Shown: positions 1 through 8,613 of the stretch, in pieces
How the letters are laid out: each line of letters starts with the position of its first letter
Numbering within the stretch: the first letter of the stretch is position 1
NCBI RefSeq assembly: GCF_014647975.1
Contig: NZ_BMQF01000014.1
Span: forward strand, 62,001 to 126,000
DNA length: 64,000 nucleotides
Origin: Streptomyces fumigatiscleroticus
GTDB lineage: Bacteria > Actinomycetota > Actinomycetes > Streptomycetales > Streptomycetaceae
Direction: 5' to 3'
Position numbers and translations under genes: made by a program
The notes under the pieces: model-generated
The model's input: only the letters and a program-made list of their open reading frames with translations
Databases searched by the model: none
Told to the model about the DNA's origin: nothing

Positions 1-392
1 TCGGTGGTGGAGGCCAGCAGGACCGAGGCGGCGACGCCGAGGGTGCCCTTGGCCAGCACGTTCCAGGCGCCCCACAGGCCGTTGACGCTGAGCGACATGC
101 CGAGCACCTCGACCCGCTCGCCCTGGGCGACGAACGGCATCAGCACCGCGAAGGCGACGAACGGGATCTCGATCAGCAGCCGTTTGAGCAGGAAGCCGGC
201 CGGGACGCGGGCCACCGCCGCGACCGTGGCGAGCAGGACGGCGTACAGGCCGAAGGCCCAGACCGCCTCCCGCGGGGTCGAGACGACGACCACCACGAAG
301 GCGAAGGCGGCGGCGAGCTTGGTGTGCGGCGGCAGGGCGTGCACGGGGGAGTGCCCGTGCCGGTAGAGCCGGTGTGCGTGTCCCGCGCCCAT
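1..392 (-). CDS. nikQ: ECF transporter T component, NikQ/CbiQ family (partial, 3' end outside window)
   Basis: This is the transmembrane coupling subunit of an energy-coupling-factor importer for nickel or cobalt. The protein reads from ATG at 392 (MGAGHAHRLYRHGHSPVHAL) leftward and is open at the window edge. After a His-rich start it has the 'PPHTKLAAA' entry typical of CbiQ/NikQ, followed by hydrophobic helices at about residues 30-60 and 70-100. It starts 1 base after the stop of nikMN, so the two are co-transcribed and probably translationally coupled. The ATPase (NikO/CbiO) would be expected just beyond the left edge. The metal is inferred from the upstream operator, not from this subunit. 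Confidence 0.85.
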   Translation of the reverse strand, partial: MGAGHAHRLYRHGHSPVHALPPHTKLAAAFAFVVVVVSTPREAVWAFGLYAVLLATVAAVARVPAGFLLKRLLIEIPFVAFAVLMPFVAQGERVEVLGMSLSVNGLWGAWNVLAKGTLGVAASVLLASTT

Positions 393-393
393 C

Positions 394-1458
394 TCAGACG
401 CTCGTGGCCGAGGAGGTGTCGGCCGGGGAGACGTCGTCCGTACGGCGCCTGCGCACCGCCCAGAACACCGCGCTGCCCGCGACGACGGTGACGCCGACGC
501 CGATCACACCGGCGAGGCCGCCGGAGAGACGGGCGTCGGTGATGTCCTTCACGCCGTAGCCGGCGAGCGGGGAGCCGGCGGCGGCGTGCTCCTTCTCCTT
601 CTGGTCGATGCCCTTGTCGGCGGCGACCTTCTCCAGGCCGTCGGGGCTGGCGGAGGCGTAGAAGCTCACGAACCCGGCGAGGACGAGGGAGGCGACCAGG
701 CCGGTGATCCACACCTTGCGGTGGGACCGTGCGGCGGGTGCGGCGACGGGGGCCGGCGCGGCGGCGGGCGCGTCGACCAGTTCGCCGTTCACCCGCAGCT
801 TCAGGCGCTGCTCCATCCCGCGTGCGCCGTGCACCAGGTCCGGGCGGACGGCGATCACGGCGCCGACGGTCAGCGCGGTGATCACGGCCTCGCCGATGCC
901 GATCAGGACATGTACGCCGATCATCGCGGTGGCGACCTTGCCGATCGCGACATCGGTGGTGCCGCCGATCCAGTAGATCAGCGTGAAGGCGACGGCCGCG
1001 GCCGGTACCGAGACCAGCGCGGCGACGAAGGAGGCGACGGTCACCGACCGGCGCCTGCGGGGCAGCACCTTCAGCAGGCCGCGGAAGACGGCGTAGGAGA
1101 CCACCGTCGTGACGATCGCCATGTCGGTGATGTTCACGCCGAGCGCGGTCAGGCCGCCGTCCGCGAAGAGGATGCCCTGCATGAGCAGGACGACGGAGAC
1201 GCAGAGCACCCCTGTGCAGGGGCCGACGAGTATCGCGGCGAGGGCGCCGCCGAGCAGATGGCCGCTGGTCCCCGCCGCGACGGGGAAGTTCAGCATCTGC
1301 ACCGCGAAGATGAACGCCGCGACCAGTCCCGCCAGCGGCGCCGTACGCTCGTCGAGTTCCCGGCGCGCACCGCGCAGACTGACCGCGACGGCACCCGCGG
1401 CGACGACTCCGGCCACGGCGGAGGTGGGGGCGTTGATGAATCCGTCAGGAACATGCAC
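394..1458 (-). CDS. nikM: ECF nickel/cobalt transporter substrate-binding protein, NikM with fused NikN/PDGLE domain
   Basis: This 354-residue membrane protein is the metal-binding S component. I chose GTG at 1458 because it yields Met-His-Val-Pro-Asp-Gly-Phe; the free N-terminus and His2 of CbiM/NikM bind the metal, so a longer start would be incompatible with function. CbiM-type helices cover about residues 5-215. A basic linker is followed by a helix and a Ser-Pro-Asp-Gly-Leu-Glu motif near residue 273 and a last helix, the PDGLE (NikN/CbiN-like) domain, here fused in one chain. nikQ follows at once. The Nur-like box in the leader favours nickel over cobalt; no cobalamin riboswitch is visible. 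Confidence 0.88.
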   Translation of the reverse strand: MHVPDGFINAPTSAVAGVVAAGAVAVSLRGARRELDERTAPLAGLVAAFIFAVQMLNFPVAAGTSGHLLGGALAAILVGPCTGVLCVSVVLLMQGILFADGGLTALGVNITDMAIVTTVVSYAVFRGLLKVLPRRRRSVTVASFVAALVSVPAAAVAFTLIYWIGGTTDVAIGKVATAMIGVHVLIGIGEAVITALTVGAVIAVRPDLVHGARGMEQRLKLRVNGELVDAPAAAPAPVAAPAARSHRKVWITGLVASLVLAGFVSFYASASPDGLEKVAADKGIDQKEKEHAAAGSPLAGYGVKDITDARLSGGLAGVIGVGVTVVAGSAVFWAVRRRRTDDVSPADTSSATSV

Positions 1459-1478
1459 CGTTCGATGATAGTGGCTTG

Positions 1479-1495
1479 TTGCGAATCCCTTGCAA
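1479..1495. promoter_or_regulatory. Nur-like operator (nickel-responsive Fur-family repressor site)
   Basis: The sequence TTGCGA-N5-TTGCAA lies 21 bases upstream of the nikM start codon, between the divergent nikM and ssgE genes. It differs by one base from TTGCAA-N5-TTGCAA, the Nur box form I know from Streptomyces nickel-uptake genes. Position and spacing suit repression of the nik operon by nickel-loaded Nur. An 11-base direct repeat (AAGAGCGATCC) immediately follows at about 1495-1516. Confidence 0.6.
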
Positions 1496-1606
1496 GAGCG
1501 ATCCAAGAGCGATCCCCTTGTGAAATCGCATGGGTGAGATGTCAGACCCGGCCGAGGCGGGGTACCCGGCCGTGGCCCGAAGCGGCGCGATGTGAGGAAA
1601 CCGTTC

Positions 1607-1978
1607 ATGTCCGAGGTCGAACAGTACGCACGAGCCCAGGTCGTCACGGACGCGGACGTCCTGGTACAGGACGCTGGGGCCGTACCGGTCGTGCTGCGGT
1701 ACGACCCCGAGGGCGATCCGCGGTCGGTGCGGGTCGGACTGCCGGGACCCGGTTCCCACGCGCGCGAGTGGACTCTCTCGCGGGAGCTGCTGGAGCGGGG
1801 CCTGCGGGCTCCGGCCGGGAGCGGGGCGGTGCGGGTGTGGCCGTGCGGGCGGGTGCAGGCCGTGGTCGAGTTCCACTCCGCGCAGGGCGTCTCGGTGGTG
1901 CAGTTCGAGGCGAAGGCGCTGGCGCGCTTCCTGCGGATGACCTACGGAGCCGATGGACCGGTGCCGGCGAGCCGCTGA
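1607..1978 (+). CDS. ssgE: SsgA-like sporulation/cell division protein (SsgE type)
   Basis: This is a small (123 aa) SALP-family protein found only in morphologically complex actinomycetes; SALPs guide septum and peptidoglycan events in sporulation. The sequence shows the family pattern: an early 'ARAQVVTDADV' strand, 'VPVVLRYDP', 'WTLSRELLERGL', 'GSGAVRVWP' and a 'VVQFEAKALARFL' helix. ATG at 1607 is preferred over GTG 1592 because GAGGAA lies 7 bases upstream. The identification as ssgE rests on neighbours: two PBP genes and pmt follow, as I recall in S. coelicolor. The stop codon directly abuts the stop of the convergent PBP gene with no gap. Confidence 0.85.
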   Translation: MSEVEQYARAQVVTDADVLVQDAGAVPVVLRYDPEGDPRSVRVGLPGPGSHAREWTLSRELLERGLRAPAGSGAVRVWPCGRVQAVVEFHSAQGVSVVQFEAKALARFLRMTYGADGPVPASR

Positions 1979-3655
1979 TCAGCCGCCCTGCTTCAGCAGC
2001 GTCGCCACGATCGGGCCCGCCGTGTCACCGCCGTGGCCGCCCGCCTGGACGACGCCCGCCGCCGCCAGGTCGTCGCGGTACGCGGTGAACCAGCCGTTCG
2101 GTTTCTTCTGGCCGTCGACCTCCGCCGAGCCGGTCTTCGCGCCGACGTCACCGCCGACCCCCGACATCGCCTCGGCCGCCGTACCGTAGGCCGCCGTGTA
2201 CGCCATCAGCTCGCGCAGCTGCGACAGGGTGGACGCGGACAGGGTGCGCGAGGCGGTGGCCAGCGTACGGCCGTCGACCTCGGGGGAGACCAGGTAGGGC
2301 TGGTGGAAGACGCCCGTCTTCACCGTCGCCGACACCGACGCCATGTTCAGCGGGTTCATCCGCACCCCGCCCTGCCCGATCAGGGAGGCGGCCATCTGGG
2401 CGTCGCTCTGCACCGGCACCGAGCCGTCGAAGCTGGGCACCCCGATCGCCCAGTTGTTCATGGACAGGCCGAAGACCTGCTGGGCCTGCTTGGTCAGGTC
2501 GTCGTCCTCCAGCTTCGGCGCCTGGCTGATGAAGGCCGTGTTGCAGGAGCGCGCGAAGCTCGCCTTGAACGTGCCGCCCTTGATCGAGAACTTGTCGTCG
2601 TTCTGGAACTTCCAGCCGCCGTAGGTGAAGTACTTCGGGCACGGGTGCGCCTTGTCCGCCGAGGCCAGGCCCTTCTCGATCAGCAGCGAGGAGGTGATGA
2701 CCTTCATCGTGGAGCCGGGGGCCAGCGAGCCCTGGAAGGCGGTGTTGAAGCCGTGCGAGGAGTTGGCCACCGCCAGGATCTCGCCCGTGGACGGCCGCAG
2801 CGCCACCACCGACGCCTGCGACCGCTTCGCCACCTGCTGCTCCGCGGTCGCCTGGAGCGCCGGGTCCAGCGTGGTCCTCACCGTGCCGGGCGTGCCCTGG
2901 CTCAGCTCCACCAGCGTCTTGTCCGACAGCTTGTCCGCCGTGGACGCCTTGCCGCGGACCACGCGCAGCTCGATGCCGGCGGTGCCGCCGGCCTTGTCGC
3001 CGTACTTCTCGCGCAGCCCGTCCAGCACCGGGCCGAGCGAGGGGTACTTCGCGGTGGTCAGCTCGCCGCCGTCGCGGTCCAGGGCCTTGACCGGCGCGGT
3101 CCCGGACTCGCCGGTGACCAGCGTGTCGCCGTCCTTCAGATCGGGGTGGACGACGGACGCCTGCCAGTCGACCAGCGGCTCGCCGTCACTGGTACGGCGT
3201 ACGACGGTCAACGCGCTGTCGTACGCCAGCGGCTTGCTGATGTTCTTGTAGGTCACCGTCGCCTTGACGGAGAAGGGCACCTTGTCGCCGGTGCGGGTGC
3301 CGGCGGTGAGGGTGACGTCCTTGATACGGGCGTCCTTGGTGTAGCCGGTCAGCAGCGCGGCGGCGGCCTCGGCGTCGTCGGTCGCGCTCGCCGCCTCGGC
3401 CACCCGGCCCTGCTGCCAGGCGGTGAGGAACCGCCGGGCCGCCGCGGTCACCTCGGCCGCCGACAGCGGGCCGGTCCTGACCGCCTCCTTCTCGGCCGCC
3501 GCGGTCGTCGTCCGGGTCGTGTCCTCGGCCGCCGCGCCGCCCCCGTACAGCGCGTAGCCGCCCAGCCCGGCGCCGCCGACCACCACGGCGATCACTCCGC
3601 CGACCATGGCGGGCCGCCTCTTCCGTCGCTCGGCGACGCGTCCTCTTGTGCCCAC
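1979..3655 (-). CDS. Penicillin-binding protein (class B-like transpeptidase) with NTF2-like N-terminal domain
   Basis: This 558-residue membrane-anchored transpeptidase acts on the outer face of the membrane in peptidoglycan cross-linking. A cytoplasmic Arg-rich stretch is followed by one TM helix (about residues 17-37), a MecA_N/NTF2-like domain (about 55-165), a dimerisation-like segment, then the transpeptidase with all three motifs: S-T-M-K near residue 315, S-C-N near 370 and K-T-G near 505. GTG at 3655 is used; ATG at 3607 would remove the basic tail but keep the TM helix. It is a tandem paralogue of the next gene. Proximity to ssgE fits a role in sporulation-specific wall synthesis, which is inference. 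Confidence 0.9.
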   Translation of the reverse strand: MGTRGRVAERRKRRPAMVGGVIAVVVGGAGLGGYALYGGGAAAEDTTRTTTAAAEKEAVRTGPLSAAEVTAAARRFLTAWQQGRVAEAASATDDAEAAAALLTGYTKDARIKDVTLTAGTRTGDKVPFSVKATVTYKNISKPLAYDSALTVVRRTSDGEPLVDWQASVVHPDLKDGDTLVTGESGTAPVKALDRDGGELTTAKYPSLGPVLDGLREKYGDKAGGTAGIELRVVRGKASTADKLSDKTLVELSQGTPGTVRTTLDPALQATAEQQVAKRSQASVVALRPSTGEILAVANSSHGFNTAFQGSLAPGSTMKVITSSLLIEKGLASADKAHPCPKYFTYGGWKFQNDDKFSIKGGTFKASFARSCNTAFISQAPKLEDDDLTKQAQQVFGLSMNNWAIGVPSFDGSVPVQSDAQMAASLIGQGGVRMNPLNMASVSATVKTGVFHQPYLVSPEVDGRTLATASRTLSASTLSQLRELMAYTAAYGTAAEAMSGVGGDVGAKTGSAEVDGQKKPNGWFTAYRDDLAAAGVVQAGGHGGDTAGPIVATLLKQGG

Positions 3656-3762
3656 TGCTTTTCCGTTCCTCAGCGGATCCCCGGGGGGTTCCCGTGGCCC
3701 TCGTTGCCCTCACGCTTCCAACGACGGCGACCACCCTAGAGTCCCGTCCAGTCAGGCCGCGT

Positions 3763-5394
3763 TCAGCCGCCCGCCCGCAGCACGTCCGCCACGATCGGCC
3801 CGGCCGCGTCACCGCCGTGGCCGCCCTTCTGCACCATGGCCGCCGCGGCCACGTCGCCGCGGAAGCCGGTGAACCAGCTGTCGGACGTGGCGTTGCCGTC
3901 GACCTCGGCGGAACCGGTCTTCGCTCCGATGTCACCGCTCAGCCCGGACATGGCCTCCCTGGCCGTGCCCTGGGTGGCGGTGAGCCGCATCATCTGCTTC
4001 AGCTGGGCGGCGGTGGACGCCGGCAGTCCCTCGGCGGTGGCCAGCTGACGGCCGTCCAGTTCCGGCGGGACGAGATAGGGCTGGTGGAAGGCGCCGGTGA
4101 TGGCGGTGGCCGTCACCGAGGCCATGTTCAGCGGGTTCATCTGCACCTGGCCCTGCCCGATGGCGTTGGCCGCGCGGTCCGGGCCGGTGGAGGCGGGCAC
4201 GCTGCCGTCGAAGGAGACCACGCCGGTCTTCCAGTCGTCCCGGCCGAGCCCGAACCGCTCCTGGGCCTCCGTCGTCAGCGAGGCGTCGGTGAGCGGCTTC
4301 TCGTCGATCAGCTTGACGAAGGCGGTGTTGCACGAGCGCAGGAAGCTGTTGGCCAGCGTGGCGCTCTCGTTGGGCTCCATGGTGGTGAGGTTGTGGAAGG
4401 TCTGGCTCTGCCAGGTCGCGGTGGACGGGCAGGGCGCCGGGCCGTTCATCGAGGTCACCCCGTTGTCGATGAGCATCGCGGAGGTGATGATCTTCATGGT
4501 GGAGCCCGGGGCGACCCGGCCCTCGAAGGCGGCGTTGAAGCCGTCCGCGCGGTTGTTGGCCACCGCGAGCACCTGGCCGGTGCTCGGCTGTACGGCCACC
4601 ACCGAGGACTCGCCGTACTTCTTCACCGCCTTCTCGGCCGCCGCCTGCACGCCCGCGCTGAGCGTGGTGCGCAGCTTGCCCGGCTTGCCCTCGGACAGGG
4701 TCAGCAGCGGGGTGTCGGCGCTCTCCTCGGCCGCGTGCCGGATCACCAGCTCGATGCCGGGGGTGCCGCCCGCCTTGTCGCCGTACTTGGCGCGCAGGGC
4801 GTCCAGGACGGGGCCGAGCGAGGGGTACTTCTCCTTGGTCAGCACGGTGCCGTCGCGGTCGACGGCCTCGATCGGCGGGGCCGAGGACTCGGCCGTGACC
4901 AGGGTGTCGTCCCGGCCCAGCTCGGGGTGGACCACGGACGGCTGCCAGTCCACCAGGGCCCGCCCGGTGGTGAGGCCCCGCACGACGGTCAGCCGGCTCT
5001 TGTAGGTCAGCGGCTCGGTCTTGCCCTCGTACACCACCGTCGCCTTCACGGTGAAGGGCACGGTGGCGCCGCTCGCGGTGCCCGGGGTGATCCTCACGTC
5101 CTGGATGTGGGCGTCCTGCGCGTAGGCGGTCAGCAGCGGCTCGGCCGCCGCGTCGTTGTTGGTGTACGACGCCGCCGACGCGGCCTGGCCCTTCTCCCAG
5201 GCCGCGAAGAATCTCCCGCTGGCCTGTCTCACCTCCGAGCCGCTGGGCGGCCCGGTCTTCACGGGCGCGGGCCCGCTCGCCCCCGTGTCGCCGCCGCTCA
5301 GCGCCGACACGATGTTGTAGGCGCCGTACCCGGCCCCGCCCACCATCACCGCGAACACGCTGCCTATGACGGCGGCCTTCGCCCCCTTGCCCAT
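3763..5394 (-). CDS. Penicillin-binding protein, tandem paralogue of the preceding gene
   Basis: A 543-residue PBP with the same plan as its neighbour: a single TM helix at about residues 8-28, an NTF2-like domain beginning 'GSEVRQASGRFFAAWEKGQ', then the transpeptidase with S-T-M-K near residue 298, R-S-C-N near 353 and K-T-G-S near 492. Whole segments, such as the block around 'KYPSLGPVLD', are shared with the downstream copy, so the pair arose by tandem duplication. The order on the minus strand is this gene, then the 1979-3655 gene, 107 bp apart, and they may be co-transcribed. A palindrome upstream (5450-5461) may be its operator. Confidence 0.9.
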   Translation of the reverse strand: MGKGAKAAVIGSVFAVMVGGAGYGAYNIVSALSGGDTGASGPAPVKTGPPSGSEVRQASGRFFAAWEKGQAASAASYTNNDAAAEPLLTAYAQDAHIQDVRITPGTASGATVPFTVKATVVYEGKTEPLTYKSRLTVVRGLTTGRALVDWQPSVVHPELGRDDTLVTAESSAPPIEAVDRDGTVLTKEKYPSLGPVLDALRAKYGDKAGGTPGIELVIRHAAEESADTPLLTLSEGKPGKLRTTLSAGVQAAAEKAVKKYGESSVVAVQPSTGQVLAVANNRADGFNAAFEGRVAPGSTMKIITSAMLIDNGVTSMNGPAPCPSTATWQSQTFHNLTTMEPNESATLANSFLRSCNTAFVKLIDEKPLTDASLTTEAQERFGLGRDDWKTGVVSFDGSVPASTGPDRAANAIGQGQVQMNPLNMASVTATAITGAFHQPYLVPPELDGRQLATAEGLPASTAAQLKQMMRLTATQGTAREAMSGLSGDIGAKTGSAEVDGNATSDSWFTGFRGDVAAAAMVQKGGHGGDAAGPIVADVLRAGG

Positions 5395-5449
5395 CCGGTG
5401 GTCCCTCCCCGTTCCCCGTGATCACCGCCCTCTTGCCCGGCGCAACCTT

Positions 5450-5461
5450 TGAACGCGTTCA
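5450..5461. promoter_or_regulatory. Palindrome TGAACGCGTTCA upstream of PBP gene, possible operator
   Basis: A perfect 12-base palindrome lies 56 bp upstream of the 5394 start codon and extends to an imperfect dyad (CCTTT/AGAAAGG) on each side. It sits in the 180 bp between the PBP start and the 3' end of pmt, where no gene is seen. The binding protein is unknown; the form would suit a TetR, LacI or GntR-type regulator. Confidence 0.35.
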
Positions 5462-5574
5462 GAAAGGCGATCGTGTGAGCACTCTATGCGGAATCAGTGA
5501 CCACGGGGACGGGTGTTTCCGTTTGTTGGCCGAACGGAGATCAGCCGACCGAACCCGACCGACCGGAACCCACC

Positions 5575-7317
5575 TCAGACCCAGGTGTCCAGCCACATCC
5601 GTGAACGCCAGTCGTCGATCGGGATCGCCGTGCCGGTGTACAGCGGCCAGAAGTAGATGAAGTTCCAGGCGATCAACAGGACCAGGACGCCCGCGCCGGT
5701 CGCGCCCGCCACGCGGCGGGCGTCACTGGAGTTCGGCGGGCCGACGATCGCGCCGAGCAGCATCGCCACCGCCAGGCACAGGAAGGGGAGGAAGACCACC
5801 GCGTAGAAGTAGAAGATCGTCCGCTCCTGGTACAGGAACCAGGGGAGGTAACCGGCCGCGACACCGCAGGCGATGGCGCCCGCGCGCCAGTCGCGGCGGA
5901 ACAGCCAGCGCCACAGCACGTACAGCAGCGCGAAGCAGGCCACCCACCACAGCAGCGGCGTGCCGATCGCCAGCACCTCGCGCGCGCACTTCTCGCCCGC
6001 GTCCGCCGGACAGCCGTCCTGGCCGGGCGCCGGGGACTCGTAGAAGTACGACACCGGGCGGCCGGTGACGATCCAGCTCCACGGGTTGGACTGGTAGGTG
6101 TGGGGCGAGGAGAGCCCGACGTGGAACTCGTACACCTCGTGCTCGTAGTGCCACAGACTGCGCCACCAGTCCGGGAAGAGCCAGGACCAGCTGCTGTTCT
6201 TCCCGTCGGTGGCCGCCCAGTCGCGGAAGTAGCCTCCCGAGCCGTTGGTGGGGGACAGGATCCAGCCGGTCCAGGAGACGAGATAGGTGACGACCGCGAC
6301 CGGCACGGTGGACAGGAAGGCCAGCCCCAGGTCGTGCTTGAGCACCGCCGGATACGGGCGGCGGGCGCCGGCCACCTTGCGTGCGCCCACGTCCCACAGG
6401 ACGCTCATCACGCAGAACGCCGCCAGCACGTACAGGCCGTTCCACTTGGTGCCGATCGCCAGGCCCAGCATCAGACCGGCCGCCCAGCGCCAGGGCCTCA
6501 GACCCAGACCGGTGTGGTCCGCGGTGTGCGCGTCGGGCCGGACCCGGCCGTCGGCGTCCACCGGGAGCGCGGCGGCCAGCCGGGCGCGTGCCCGGTCCCG
6601 GTCGATGAGCAGACAGCCGAACGCGGCCAGCACGAAGAACATCAGCACCCCGTCCAGCAGCGAGGTGCGGCTCATCACGAAGTGCAGGCCGTCCACCGCC
6701 ATCAGCGCGCCCGCCAGGCAGCCGAGGAGGGTGGAGCGGAACAGCCGGCGGCCGATCCGGCACAGCATCAGCACCGACAGGGTGCCGAGCAGCGCGGTCA
6801 TGAAGCGCCAGCCGAACGGGTTGAACCCGAACATCAGCTCGCCGAGCCCGATGACGTACTTGCCGACCGGCGGATGGACGACGTAGGACGCGTCCGTGGG
6901 GATCGCGACGTGCCCGCCCGACGACAGGATCAGGTCGTTGGCGTTCTTGTCCCAGTTGACCTCGAACCCTCGGTGGACCAGCGCCCACGCGTCCTTGGCG
7001 TAGTACGTCTCGTCGAATATCACCGCATCGGGGCTGCCCAGGTGCCAGAACCGCAGCACACCGGCGAGCAGGGTCACCAGCAGCGGGCCGCCCCAGGCCG
7101 ACCAGCGGACCAGCCGCCCGGCGAGCGCTCCCGGCAGACCGAGCGCCTCCCACATCCGCGCACCGGGCTTCGTGTACGGCGGCACCAGCCGGTCGCGGAC
7201 GTCGCTGCCCGGCTCCGCCGTGTATCCGAATCGGCGCAGCCGCTGCTGCCACGCCGGGCGCTCGTCGTGCGGTGCCTGCCCCTGCCGGGTGTCCGTGGAG
7301 GACGCGGTACTGGTCAC
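5575..7317 (-). CDS. pmt: Protein O-mannosyltransferase Pmt (GT39 family)
   Basis: This 580-residue integral membrane enzyme transfers mannose from polyprenyl-phosphate-mannose to Ser/Thr of exported proteins during Sec-dependent secretion. It shows about ten hydrophobic helices and the GT39 signature in the first extracytoplasmic loop (F-D-E-T-Y-Y-A-K-D-A near residue 100, holding the acidic pair). GTG at 7317 was chosen because the frame stays open far upstream but without coding character and rsmI runs divergently from 7414. In S. coelicolor the homologue is needed for phage phiC31 infection and wild-type antibiotic tolerance. Its closeness to PBP genes fits a cell-envelope cluster. Confidence 0.93.
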   Translation of the reverse strand: MTSTASSTDTRQGQAPHDERPAWQQRLRRFGYTAEPGSDVRDRLVPPYTKPGARMWEALGLPGALAGRLVRWSAWGGPLLVTLLAGVLRFWHLGSPDAVIFDETYYAKDAWALVHRGFEVNWDKNANDLILSSGGHVAIPTDASYVVHPPVGKYVIGLGELMFGFNPFGWRFMTALLGTLSVLMLCRIGRRLFRSTLLGCLAGALMAVDGLHFVMSRTSLLDGVLMFFVLAAFGCLLIDRDRARARLAAALPVDADGRVRPDAHTADHTGLGLRPWRWAAGLMLGLAIGTKWNGLYVLAAFCVMSVLWDVGARKVAGARRPYPAVLKHDLGLAFLSTVPVAVVTYLVSWTGWILSPTNGSGGYFRDWAATDGKNSSWSWLFPDWWRSLWHYEHEVYEFHVGLSSPHTYQSNPWSWIVTGRPVSYFYESPAPGQDGCPADAGEKCAREVLAIGTPLLWWVACFALLYVLWRWLFRRDWRAGAIACGVAAGYLPWFLYQERTIFYFYAVVFLPFLCLAVAMLLGAIVGPPNSSDARRVAGATGAGVLVLLIAWNFIYFWPLYTGTAIPIDDWRSRMWLDTWV

Positions 7318-7413
7318 CGCGCCATCGTAGGGAACCCTTCTGTGTGAGTCCCGTGCACGGGCCGTACCGGTCCGGATGCGCCCGCTTCGACCGGTCCCTG
7401 CGAGGATGGGGGC

Positions 7414-8262
7414 GTGACCGGAACCCTCGTACTCGCAGGCACTCCCATCGGCGACGTCGCGGACGCCCCGCCCCGGCTCGCCGAGGAGCTGGCCGCCGCG
7501 GACGTGGTCGCCGCCGAGGACACCCGGCGGCTGCGGCGGCTGACCCAGGCGCTGGGCGTCACGCCCAAGGGACGCGTCGTGTCGTACTTCGAGGGAAACG
7601 AGTCCGCCCGTACGCCGGAGCTGGTCGAGGAGCTGCTGGGCGGCGCGCGCGTGCTGCTGGTGACGGACGCGGGGATGCCGTCGGTGTCCGATCCCGGCTA
7701 CCGGCTGGTCGCGGCGGCCGTCGAGCGGGACGTCCGGGTCACCGCCGTGCCCGGCCCGTCCGCCGTGCTGACCGCGCTCGCCCTGTCCGGGCTGCCCGTC
7801 GACCGGTTCTGCTTCGAGGGGTTCCTGCCGCGCAAGGCGGGCGAGCGGCTCACCCGGCTGCGGGAGGTGGCGGACGAGCGGCGCACCCTCGTCTACTTCG
7901 AGGCGCCGCACCGGCTGGACGACACCCTCGCCGCGATGGCGGAGGTGTTCGGCGCCGGACGGCGGGCCGCCGTCTGCCGGGAGCTGACCAAGACCTACGA
8001 GGAGGTGAAGCGCGGCGGGCTGGGCGAGCTGGCCGCGTGGGCGGCCGAGGGCGTGCGCGGCGAGATCACCGTCGTCGTGGAGGGGGCGCCGGAGCCGGGC
8101 CCCGAGGAGATCGACGCCGCGGAACTGGTCCGCCGGGTGCGGGCGCGCGAGGAGGCGGGGGAGCGGCGCAAGGAGGCGATCGCCGCGGTGGCCGCGGCGG
8201 CCGGAGTGCCGAAGCGCGAGGTGTTCGACGCGGTGGTGGCGGCGAAGAACGCCGGTTCCTGA
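7414..8262 (+). CDS. rsmI: 16S rRNA (cytidine1402-2'-O)-methyltransferase RsmI
   Basis: This 282-residue SAM-dependent enzyme makes the 2'-O-methyl part of m4Cm1402 in the ribosomal P site. The TP-methylase fold is visible: N-terminal 'LVLAGTPIGDVAD', 'AAEDTRRLRRL' near residue 30, 'VLLVTDAGMPSVSDPG' near 75 and 'VPGPSAVLTALALSGL' near 110. The C-terminal helical domain ends in an Ala-rich segment. GTG at 7414 gives the canonical N-terminus. It is divergent from pmt, 96 bp away. A GC-rich hairpin at 8281-8300 probably ends its transcript. Confidence 0.95.
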   Translation: MTGTLVLAGTPIGDVADAPPRLAEELAAADVVAAEDTRRLRRLTQALGVTPKGRVVSYFEGNESARTPELVEELLGGARVLLVTDAGMPSVSDPGYRLVAAAVERDVRVTAVPGPSAVLTALALSGLPVDRFCFEGFLPRKAGERLTRLREVADERRTLVYFEAPHRLDDTLAAMAEVFGAGRRAAVCRELTKTYEEVKRGGLGELAAWAAEGVRGEITVVVEGAPEPGPEEIDAAELVRRVRAREEAGERRKEAIAAVAAAAGVPKREVFDAVVAAKNAGS

Positions 8263-8613
8263 GCGGCCGCCGCGGGCTTCGCGGGCGCCGTGGCGCCCGC
8301 GGTCAGGAACCGGCGGCACGTGCCCGGTGGGCGTGCGCGGAGGGAATGCCTCCGCAAGGGGGCGCCCACCTTCCCCCTTCGAGACGCGATATGCCTTCTG
8401 AGCAGGGCTCTTCTCTGTTGAGCGCGCGCCCCATGCAGGGGCAAAAGGGCTGGGGTGGAAAGCAAAGCCCAGACCGCGTCGACGGGGCGCTTCGGCAAGG
8501 AACGCCCAAATCGCCCTCAACTCTCGACAGGGCTGATGCGTTCGCGCCGGCAGAAGCGTCCACTGGTCGAAGGGACGCATCCGTTCCCCGTCCAGCGGAC
8601 AACAGGAGCTGGC
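8263..8613. other. Intergenic region rsmI to Zn-ribbon protein gene
   Basis: About 350 bp without a coding frame of convincing codon use. It holds the rsmI hairpin at its left end and a long leader before the next gene. The stretch at about 8380-8480 is less GC-rich than its surroundings and may hold the promoter for the 8614 gene. A segment at about 8535-8602 has imperfect complementarity (GACGCATCCGTTCCCCGTCC versus parts of its own upstream) and could fold in the mRNA leader. I recognise no riboswitch class. Confidence 0.4.
8281..8300. terminator. Hairpin downstream of rsmI
   Basis: The inverted repeat GCGGGCGCC/GGCGCCCGC with a 2-4 base loop starts 18 bp after the rsmI stop. There is no T-run, as is usual for terminators in this genus. 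Confidence 0.55.

Noticed and set aside
1459..1647. N-terminal extension of nikM
   Set aside because: CbiM/NikM requires Met1-His2 at the free N-terminus, and the extension covers the Nur-like box and the ssgE start.
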